Below, piece by piece: positions 1-4,790 of a DNA stretch of 6,155 nt (the stretch's first letter is position 1; every line of letters starts with the position of its first letter). A program made the position numbers and the translations under genes. Under the pieces are notes generated by a model. It saw nothing but the letters and a program-made list of their open reading frames with translations, was not told the DNA's origin and did no database searches. The DNA is from a bacterium (GTDB taxonomy: Bacteria > Actinomycetota > Thermoleophilia > Solirubrobacterales > 70-9): assembly GCA_002919115.1 (NCBI GenBank), contig PKER01000048.1, forward strand, positions 1 through 6,155. The letters are read 5' to 3'.

Positions 1-1
1 G

Positions 2-301
2 GTGCGCGAGGGGGCGCGCGCCGCGGAGCAGCCCGCGAAGCCCGCCAAGCCGAAGCGGGCCGACCGCGGCCCGGAGGCGCGCCGCAGGCGCGCGCAGGAG
101 CGCGCGGCCAAGGCCGAGGAGCGCAAGCTGGAGCGTCAGGTAGAGGAGGCCGAGCGGGCGCTGCGCGAGCTCGAGGACGAGCTCGCCGACCCGGCGATCT
201 GGGCCGACCCCGAGCGCGCCGACGAGGCCGCGCGCCGGCACGCCGAGGCCAAGGCCAGGCTCGACGAGCTGTACGAGCGCTGGGAGCGGGTCGCGGGCTG
301 A
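2..301 (+). CDS. ABC-F family ATPase, C-terminal fragment (5' end outside window)
   Basis: Only the last 99 codons are visible. The reading frame is open to the left edge, so the GTG at position 2 is an internal valine codon, not a start. The visible part has a Lys/Arg/Pro/Ala-rich linker (about residues 1-35). A long charged Glu/Arg helix pair follows, with a short break at DPAIWADPERADE (about residues 63-75), and the protein ends with DELYERWERVAG. This antiparallel coiled coil after a basic linker is the usual C-terminal domain of ABC-F ATPases (Uup/EttA/antibiotic-resistance type). Those are soluble twin-ATPase proteins that act on the ribosome or, in Uup, on branched DNA. The nucleotide-binding domains lie outside the window, so the subfamily and role cannot be read here. 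The end looks natural (TGA at 299-301). Another coiled-coil protein is possible but less likely. Confidence 0.72.
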   Translation: MREGARAAEQPAKPAKPKRADRGPEARRRRAQERAAKAEERKLERQVEEAERALRELEDELADPAIWADPERADEAARRHAEAKARLDELYERWERVAG

Positions 302-333
302 CTCCCGGGCCGCCCCCGGCGGCGAACGCGTAC

Positions 334-864
334 ATGGAGTACCCGGATCGCCTCGAGCTGAGGCTCTCGGCGAACGGCTCCTGTGACCCCGGCTCGAGGG
401 CGCAGTCGGTCGGGGACTTCACGACCCTGCTCGAGTCCGTCAACCCCGATCTGGTCACCGGGGTGTACCCGCAGGTCTGGACGAAGTTCTCCGGCAAGCT
501 GAAGGGTCTGGCGGGGGTGGAGAGCGGGTGCCTCGCGTTCCGCTACTTCGTCACCAACGGAGGGCCCGGCGCGCAGAACAGCGACTACCTCGGCGTCGAT
601 ACGTTCGCCTACGAGGATTACGAGGGCGACGCCTGCGCGGACGCGAAGGCTGCGCTCGCCAACGCCAAGTCCAAGCTCCGCAAGGCCAAGGCCAGGCTCG
701 CGGGCGCGAAGAGGAAGCTCAAGCGGGCGAGGAAGGCGGGCAAGGCCGCCCAGGCCAAGCGGGCCAAACGGAAGGTGAAGGCCGCGAAGAGGCCGGTCAA
801 GGCGGGCAAGCGCAAGGTCGCCTCGGCCAAGGCCGAGAGGACGGAGGCCTGCGCCGCCGCGTAG
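334..864 (+). CDS. N-terminally truncated choice-of-anchor J-like protein with Lys/Ala-rich tail (probable gene remnant)
   Basis: This 176-residue product begins at ATG 334, only 32 bases after the ABC-F stop and without a recognisable ribosome binding site. Residues 3-94 resemble the rear half of a choice-of-anchor J (cleaved-adhesin-like) beta-sandwich. The landmarks are YPDRLELRLS, SVGDFTTLL, YPQVWTKF, then LAFRYFVTNGGPG and NSDYLGVDTFAY. Family members are secreted and normally carry a signal peptide plus roughly another half-domain before the YPDRL strand; both are absent here. The reading frame stays open upstream, but its translation inside the ABC-F gene shows no family resemblance. 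The tail (residues 99-176) is almost entirely Lys, Ala and Arg, predicted helical, and bracketed by C101 and C173. I infer that a secreted surface protein gene lost its 5' half by deletion or rearrangement. Without a signal peptide the product could not be exported as usual. It may be unexpressed, or a short cytoplasmic basic protein. Confidence 0.6.
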   Translation: MEYPDRLELRLSANGSCDPGSRAQSVGDFTTLLESVNPDLVTGVYPQVWTKFSGKLKGLAGVESGCLAFRYFVTNGGPGAQNSDYLGVDTFAYEDYEGDACADAKAALANAKSKLRKAKARLAGAKRKLKRARKAGKAAQAKRAKRKVKAAKRPVKAGKRKVASAKAERTEACAAA

Positions 865-867
865 GCG

Positions 868-1713
868 CTAGCCCGGCAGCAGCAGGCCGAGCTGGCGGGA
901 CTGGGCGACGAGCGTCCCGTCGGGCGCCCACATCTCGCCGTCCTCCTCGAAGTAGCCGTCGCGCGCGACCCGGCTGCGGAAGCGTCCGAGGATCGGCGAG
1001 GGCGGCAGGGGCAGCGCGGTGCGGAAGTGCACGGTCAGGTCGATCGTGGGCGCGGCCATGAGCGCCCCCAGGCGCGGCCACGGCGCCGGGAACCACGCGT
1101 CGGAGAGCACAGCGAGGGCGGCCGCGTCCACCGGCCGGCCCTCGTCGAGCTCGTACCAGCCGCCGATCTCGGCGCGGTCGGCGCGGCTGAGCGCCGGCTC
1201 GCCGAAGCGGTGCTGCATACGCAGCCGCCTGACCATCGCGGGCAGCTCGCCCGGGGGCGCGCCGAAGAGGTCGGGCTCGCGGCCCGGGGGCTCCACCCGC
1301 GGCATCGGCGCGTCCTCGTAGCGTGGCGCGGCCACCGGCCGCCCGTAGGCCGCGAGCGCGGTCGCCACGACCCGGCCGTCCTGTTCGAGCTCGCCGCGCA
1401 GCGAGCTCAGCGTGCGTCCCCCCTTGACGAGCTCGGCGCGCGCGGTGACCGGGCCCGCCGAGGGGGCGCGCAGGAAGTGCATCGTGACCGAGCGGGCAGT
1501 GCGCTCGGGGTCGGCGACGACGCGGTCGAAGGCGGCGATCATGAGCGCCATCACGAAGCCGCCGAGCGGCCCGGCGGGGGTGAACCAGCGCTCGATGACG
1601 GCGCCCCGGAACGCCCCGTCACCGAGCGGCTCGAGCGCGATCTCCTCGTCGAACGGGAAGCGCGCGGGCGCCGCGGCCTCGGGGGAGCCCCCGCCGGCGT
1701 TCGCCGCGGTCAC
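868..1713 (-). CDS. TesB-like double-hotdog acyl-CoA thioesterase
   Basis: The 281-residue product fits the TesB-like thioesterase family (two fused hotdog domains), which hydrolyses acyl-CoA to free acid and CoA in the cytoplasm. The N-terminal hotdog (about 20-125) has the central helix at GPLGGFVMALMIAAFDRV and the strand SVTMHFLRAP, followed by the GGRTLSSLRGEL strand pair. The C-terminal hotdog (about 185-280) has LSDAWFP, PTIDLTVHF, GEMWAPDGTLVA and SRQLGLLLP. Aligned by eye with E. coli TesB, D205, T223 and Q274 match its Asp204/Thr228/Gln278 catalytic triad, so activity is likely; the natural acyl chain cannot be told. The start is GTG at 1711-1713, 19 bases after the glutaredoxin stop, with no clear ribosome binding site. 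The first ~18 residues (Ala/Gly/Pro) lie before the domain, so a later start is possible. It is the last gene of the leftward run and ends 3 bases from the convergent gene's stop. Confidence 0.85.
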   Translation of the reverse strand: MTAANAGGGSPEAAAPARFPFDEEIALEPLGDGAFRGAVIERWFTPAGPLGGFVMALMIAAFDRVVADPERTARSVTMHFLRAPSAGPVTARAELVKGGRTLSSLRGELEQDGRVVATALAAYGRPVAAPRYEDAPMPRVEPPGREPDLFGAPPGELPAMVRRLRMQHRFGEPALSRADRAEIGGWYELDEGRPVDAAALAVLSDAWFPAPWPRLGALMAAPTIDLTVHFRTALPLPPSPILGRFRSRVARDGYFEEDGEMWAPDGTLVAQSRQLGLLLPG

Positions 1714-1732
1714 GGTGCGGAGGTCCGGGGCG

Positions 1733-2134
1733 CTAGCCGAGCTGGATGGGCGGGCTCTGCTGCGGGCCGCCGGGGACGATGCGCTGCGGCTCGGGGATCT
1801 CCGCGTCGGGCTGCTCGACGCCGAGCACCTGGGCGAGCTCGCCCGACTCGAACATCTCCTCGACGATGTCGCAGCCGCCGACCAGTTCGCCGTTCACGTA
1901 GAGCTGCGGGAAGGTCTGCCAGTCGGCGATCTCGGCCGTCACCTCGCGCAGCGGCTGCAGCGCGGGGAGGACGTCGATCGCCCCGTACTCGACCCCCATC
2001 GCCTCCAGGACCTGGACGACGCGCATCGAGAATCCACACCGCGGCTGCTCCGGGGTGCCCTTCATGAGGAGGAGCACCGGGTTCTCCGCGATCGCCTTTT
2101 CGAGCTGCTGCTTGAGTTGAGGGTCGGCTGCCAT
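1733..2134 (-). CDS. grxD: Monothiol glutaredoxin, Grx4/GrxD type (CGFS)
   Basis: This 133-residue protein is a monothiol glutaredoxin of the CGFS class. Such proteins bind a [2Fe-2S] cluster at a dimer interface with glutathione and pass it to targets, commonly with a BolA partner. Visible hallmarks are NPVLLLMKGTPEQPRCGFS (residues 18-36, with glutathione-contacting K25 and active-site C33), WQTFPQLYVNGELVGGCDI (72-90, with the TFP cis-proline), and a closing amphipathic helix near 91-104. About 29 Pro/Gln-rich residues follow the domain, making it longer than the ~105-115 typical of bacterial GrxD; this tail is probably disordered. I chose ATG 2134 because MAADPQLKQQLEKAI matches family N-termini. 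An in-frame GTG at 2143 would add only MLC. bolA lies directly upstream on the same strand (48-base gap), which supports a Grx-BolA pair. The thioesterase follows after 19 bases. Confidence 0.95.
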   Translation of the reverse strand: MAADPQLKQQLEKAIAENPVLLLMKGTPEQPRCGFSMRVVQVLEAMGVEYGAIDVLPALQPLREVTAEIADWQTFPQLYVNGELVGGCDIVEEMFESGELAQVLGVEQPDAEIPEPQRIVPGGPQQSPPIQLG

Positions 2135-2168
2135 ACAGAGCACATTAGCGACCGGCGGGCCTCGGCCC

Positions 2169-2182
2169 GGCGGCCGGCCGCC
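2169..2182. repeat. 14-bp perfect GC palindrome between bolA and grxD
   Basis: GGCGGCCGGCCGCC reads identically on both strands and lies directly after the bolA stop codon in the 48-base bolA-grxD gap. A smaller GGGC/GCCC inverted repeat is next to it (2157-2168). As RNA it could form a short GC stem, but no U-tract follows on the transcribed strand, so a classical intrinsic terminator is not supported. In DNA this GC-rich the palindrome may be chance. Confidence 0.3.
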
Positions 2183-2410
2183 TCACTTGACCTTGGTCTG
2201 GATGGAGAGCGCGTGGATCGAGCCGTCCTCGAACCGCTCGCGAACCGCGTTGCGGACGAGCCGGTGCTGGTCGAGCCGCTTGAGCCCCTCGAACTGCGAG
2301 GCGGCCACGATCGCCCGCAGATGGTCGCCGTTGCCCTCGTCGATCACCTCGACGTCGGCGCCGGGCAGCGCCGCCTCGATGAGCGCCTTGATCTCAGCCA
2401 GATCAGCCAT
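2183..2410 (-). CDS. bolA: BolA family protein
   Basis: This small 75-residue protein has the BolA/IbaG (KH-like alpha-beta) fold, running from MADLAEIKALIEAALPGA through a central strand to a C-terminal SIHALSIQTK. The family core is visible: GNGDHLRAIVAASQFEGLKRLDQHRLVRNAV, about residues 27-57, with the loop histidine H30, the RHR-like H49, and the nearly invariant H66 of the IHAL motif. BolA proteins bind CGFS glutaredoxins and share a [2Fe-2S] cluster through this C-terminal histidine, and the grxD gene directly downstream fits that role. The start is ATG 2410, because the family N-terminus begins at MADL. The open frame extends into the upstream hairpin repeat, but that part shows no homology and is excluded. 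No clear Shine-Dalgarno sequence precedes the start. The length fits the short BolA2-like class rather than full-length E. coli BolA. Confidence 0.93.
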   Translation of the reverse strand: MADLAEIKALIEAALPGADVEVIDEGNGDHLRAIVAASQFEGLKRLDQHRLVRNAVRERFEDGSIHALSIQTKVK

Positions 2411-2458
2411 CGCGCGCCAATCGTAGTGCCGCGCCCAAACCACCCCACGCGAGCCCGA

Positions 2459-2501
2459 GTGAGGCGGATTTGTTCGATATAGCCGCACATATCCGCCTCA
2501 C
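2459..2501. repeat. Hairpin unit 1 of the palindromic element
   Basis: The 11-bp perfect stem is GTGAGGCGGAT (2459-2469) with ATCCGCCTCAC (2491-2501). After a T-T mismatch, the pairing continues with TGT/ACA, a T-C mismatch and CG/CG, closing on the 7-base loop ATATAGC. The outer CCCGA (2454-2458) can pair with TCGGG (2503-2507) around a single bulged A at 2502. It is closely matched by unit 2. Confidence 0.85.
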
Positions 2502-2509
2502 ATCGGGAG

Positions 2510-2552
2510 GTGAGGCGGATTAGTACGACATAGGCGTACAAATCCGCCTCAC
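2510..2552. repeat. Hairpin unit 2 of the palindromic element
   Basis: It has the same 11-bp stem as unit 1 (2510-2520 with 2542-2552), extended by a T-A pair. After one A-A mismatch, GTACG (2523-2527) pairs with CGTAC (2535-2539) around the 7-base loop ACATAGG. The 21-base centre differs from unit 1 at six positions. One change turns unit 1's inner T-C mismatch into an A-T pair, while both outer stems are identical. GGAG lies directly 5' of the stem (2506-2509). Confidence 0.85.
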
Positions 2553-2595
2553 TCGGGTGGCGCTGCGGCTGCGGGCGCCGGGCTGGGGCGCGTCG

Positions 2596-4014
2596 TCAGT
2601 CCGCGGCGACCGGGCTGCCCGCCCGCGCCGCCTCGAGCATCTCGTCGATGCGGCAGAACTTGACCCGTGGGCGGCCGAGGGGCTCGCCGCGCTCGCGCTC
2701 GGCAGCGTCGATCGCCTGCCAGCCCGAGTAGCTCACCACGGCGTCGGGCTTGCGCTCGCCGAGCAGCCTGACGATCGCGTCGGGGTCGGCGGCGAGCTCC
2801 GGCGCCGGGATGCGGCCCGCGCCCAGGTCCTCGAAGAGGTTGTCGATGGTCTCCTGCGAGTCCTTCTTGTTCGTGCCGATCACGCCGCTCGGGCCGCGCT
2901 TGATCCAGCCGACGGCGTACTGGCCCTCGACCTGCCTGCCGTCGTCGCCGACGATGCGGCCGCCCTCGTTGGCGATCACGCCGCGCTCCTCGTCGAAGGG
3001 CACGCCCGGCACGGGGGTGCCGCGGTAGCCGATCGAGCGCAGCACGAGGCCGCACTCGAGCACCTCGCGCTCGCCGGTGTCGCGGGCCCGGATCCGACCG
3101 GACTCGTCGCGGACGAGCTCGTTGCGCGCGAGCACGATCCGCTCGACCTTGCCGTCGCCCTGGATCTCGACGGGCGAGCGCAGGAACTTCAGGACGATCC
3201 GCCGGCGCTTGCCCTCGGGCCGGCGCTGGGAGAACTCGGTGAAGATCTCGACGTTCTTGCGGGCGGTCGCGTCGGCCTCGTTCTCGAGGAACTCGCGGCT
3301 CACCTCGTCGAGCTCGCACTCGCCCGGGTCGACCACCACGTCGGCGTCGGCCATCTCGCCCAGCTCGCGCACCTCGGGGTTGGTGAACGCCGCCTGCGCC
3401 GGCCCGCGGCGGCCGACGACGACGATCTCACGGATCGAGCTGTTCGCGAGCGCCTCGATCGCGTGGTCGGCCGTGTCGGTGACCTCGAGCTCCCCGCGCG
3501 TGAGGGCGAGCATCCGCGCGCAGTCGGCCGCCACGTTGCCGTTGCCGATGACCACGGCGCGCTCGCAGGAGAGGTCGAACTCGGCGTCGGCGAAGTCCGG
3601 GTGCGCGTTGTACCAGGCGACGAACGCCGTGGCCGGGTGGCTGCCGGGCAGGTCCTCGCCCGGGATGCCGAGCTTGCGGTCGGCCGAGGTGCCGTAGCCG
3701 TAGATCACCGCGTGGTAGCGATCGGCGAGCTCCGCGGCCTCCACGTCGGTCCCGATCTCCACGTTGCCGAAGAAGCGGAAGCCCTCGTTGGCCGCCGTCT
3801 TCTCGTAGCGGCGGATGACGTTCTTGATCTTCGGGTGGTCGGGGGCGACGCCGGCGCGCACGAGTCCGAACGGGGTCGGCAGCCGGTCGAACATGTCCAC
3901 CTCGACGGTCACGTCGGGGTTCGCGAACAGCGATTCGGCCGCGTAGAAGCCCGCCGGCCCGGAGCCGACGATCGCGACGCGTAGCGGGTTTGCGGGGGAT
4001 CCGAGATCAGACAT
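2596..4014 (-). CDS. fprA: Ferredoxin/flavodoxin-NADP+ reductase, FprA (adrenodoxin reductase-like)
   Basis: This 472-residue FAD enzyme moves electrons between NADP(H) and ferredoxin in the cytoplasm. It is of the adrenodoxin-reductase/mycobacterial FprA type rather than the plant type. The FAD dinucleotide fold is at residues 13-22 (VAIVGSGPAG), and the FGLVRAGVAPDHP signature is at 49-61. The NADP domain has GNGNVAAD (157-164) and GRRGPAQAAFTNPEVREL (201-218), whose R202/R203 correspond to the arginines that hold the NADP 2'-phosphate. The closing FAD motif GWIKRGPSGVIGTNKKD is at 369-385. The length (about 450-470) is normal, and no N-terminal ferredoxin domain is fused. The start is ATG 4014, just before the FAD fold. 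chdC ends 64 bases upstream on the same strand, and the palindromic element starts 38 bases past the stop. Likely partners are ferredoxins serving Fe-S or heme enzymes or P450s; no ferredoxin gene is in the window. Confidence 0.95.
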   Translation of the reverse strand: MSDLGSPANPLRVAIVGSGPAGFYAAESLFANPDVTVEVDMFDRLPTPFGLVRAGVAPDHPKIKNVIRRYEKTAANEGFRFFGNVEIGTDVEAAELADRYHAVIYGYGTSADRKLGIPGEDLPGSHPATAFVAWYNAHPDFADAEFDLSCERAVVIGNGNVAADCARMLALTRGELEVTDTADHAIEALANSSIREIVVVGRRGPAQAAFTNPEVRELGEMADADVVVDPGECELDEVSREFLENEADATARKNVEIFTEFSQRRPEGKRRRIVLKFLRSPVEIQGDGKVERIVLARNELVRDESGRIRARDTGEREVLECGLVLRSIGYRGTPVPGVPFDEERGVIANEGGRIVGDDGRQVEGQYAVGWIKRGPSGVIGTNKKDSQETIDNLFEDLGAGRIPAPELAADPDAIVRLLGERKPDAVVSYSGWQAIDAAERERGEPLGRPRVKFCRIDEMLEAARAGSPVAAD

Positions 4015-4078
4015 TCGGCGGCGAAGCGTAGGGGATGGAAGCGGGATCCGGGGGGAACCGTGCCGGCCGCGGCGGGCC

Positions 4079-4783
4079 CTAGGCGGCGGACACGCCCGCG
4101 ACCGCGGTCACCGGCGTGCCGTCGAGCGCGTCGAGGGCACGGCCGATCGACATCGCGATACAGGTGAAGATCGGCGTGTCGCGCAGCGTGTACTGGCTCG
4201 ACTCCGAGCCGCGCAGCTCGTTGACCAGGTCGAGGAAGCGCCCCGGGTCGTCGCCCTCGAAGGAGACGACGAACTCCTGGTCGTCGATTCCGAACGAGTA
4301 GGTGGTGTTGATCGTGATGTCCGGGTAGCGCCGGCCGATCTCGATGTGCTCGCGCATGATCCGCCGCCGCTCCTCGAGCGGGAGCGCGTACCACTCGCGC
4401 TTCTTCTCCATCGGGTAGATGAAGACGTACTTGTGGTCGGAGGTGCAGATCTCCGGCCGCGCCGCCTGCTCCGAGTAGGGCGACGGCTTGGTCTGCGAGA
4501 GGTAGGAGTACGGCGTCGTCATCCACTTCGCGAGCCCGCTCTGCCCCAGCACGACGTGGAAGGTGTGGATGTCCTCCAGCACGGGGCTCTGGCTCAAGAG
4601 CACGAGGTCGACGTCCCCGCGCGTGCCCACCGTCGAGTAGGCGCGCACCGAGCGGTCCTGCGCGAAGTCCTCACAGGCGGCGAGGAACTCCCGTTTATCC
4701 TGCGCCCTCTGCTCGGGCTCCCGACGCCTCCAAGCGGGATCCAGCTTGAAGAACGTGAACTTCGCGAAGGTCCGGTCGCTCAC
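4079..4783 (-). CDS. hemQ: Chlorite dismutase-family heme protein, probable coproheme decarboxylase (ChdC/HemQ)
   Basis: This 234-residue product belongs to the chlorite dismutase-like (HemQ/ChdC) family. In actinobacteria and firmicutes its members oxidatively decarboxylate coproheme III to heme b, using hydrogen peroxide. Landmarks are MSDRTFAKFTFFKLDPAWR (1-19), IYPMEKKREWYALP (122-135, where Y123 matches the catalytic Tyr of the YPM motif), and EERRRIMREHIEIGRRYP (137-154, with H146 the probable proximal heme ligand). FGIDDQEFVVSFE (164-176) and RDTPIFT (201-207) follow. The position of the essential distal Arg in true chlorite dismutases is I158 here, as judged by alignment on the GxDD motif. 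Chlorite degradation is therefore unlikely and ChdC is favoured. Firmicute ChdC has Gln there and actinobacterial ChdC has Ala. I chose GTG 4783 because homology begins there and it avoids overlap with the divergent gene. ATG 4804 would add seven residues and overlap that gene by 14 bases. fprA follows 64 bases downstream. Confidence 0.88.
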   Translation of the reverse strand: MSDRTFAKFTFFKLDPAWRRREPEQRAQDKREFLAACEDFAQDRSVRAYSTVGTRGDVDLVLLSQSPVLEDIHTFHVVLGQSGLAKWMTTPYSYLSQTKPSPYSEQAARPEICTSDHKYVFIYPMEKKREWYALPLEERRRIMREHIEIGRRYPDITINTTYSFGIDDQEFVVSFEGDDPGRFLDLVNELRGSESSQYTLRDTPIFTCIAMSIGRALDALDGTPVTAVAGVSAA

Positions 4784-4790
4784 CGCCACG

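Larger units (their letters stand above)
2454..2557. repeat. 104-bp composite palindrome made of two tandem hairpin units
   Basis: The element lies between the fprA stop and the bolA start. Its ends are a perfect 20-bp inverted repeat: 2454-2473, CCCGAGTGAGGCGGATTTGT, against 2538-2557. Inside are two 43-base hairpins with a 51-base period. Both have the arms GTGAGGCGGAT and ATCCGCCTCAC and a 21-base centre. Because each unit is itself a dyad, the tandem repeat is also one palindrome centred at 2505/2506. An inner 11-bp stem (2491-2501 with 2510-2520) shares that centre. The DNA can therefore fold either as two hairpins or as one long cruciform. The centres are richer in A/T than the surroundings. 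It resembles REP/BIME-type extragenic palindromes. No U-tract follows, so a standard terminator is doubtful. It could still shield the 3' end of fprA mRNA or separate the fprA and bolA transcripts. Copy number elsewhere is unknown. Confidence 0.85.

Noticed and set aside
1027..2482. Two long + strand open frames opposite the thioesterase, grxD and bolA
   Set aside because: They run across three well-supported genes on the other strand and carry Arg/Ala-rich sequence without domain features.
2411..2541. N-terminal extensions of BolA, or a separate 65-residue reading frame starting in the hairpin element
   Set aside because: The translation is simply the palindrome read through, with no homology. 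The BolA family sequence starts cleanly at ATG 2410.
2454..2557. Short CRISPR-like array (two repeats with a spacer)
   Set aside because: There are only two units. The repeated part is the palindromic arm rather than a direct repeat around unrelated spacers, the 21-base centres are themselves similar, and no cas gene is present.
2559..2579. Possible intrinsic terminator after fprA (GGCGC/GCGCC)
   Set aside because: The stem is only 5 bp with an 11-base loop and no T-tract on the transcribed strand, so it is too weak to call in this GC-rich context.
2557..3984. 475-codon open frame on the + strand opposite fprA
   Set aside because: It is antisense to a clearly homologous fprA, is compositionally Asp/Val/Leu/His/Arg-rich, and has no recognisable motif. 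Long shadow frames are expected at this GC content.
4015..4078. Promoter or terminator in the chdC-fprA gap
   Set aside because: The gap is GC-rich with small self-complementary stretches, but I could find no convincing -35/-10 pair, ribosome binding site or U-tract hairpin.
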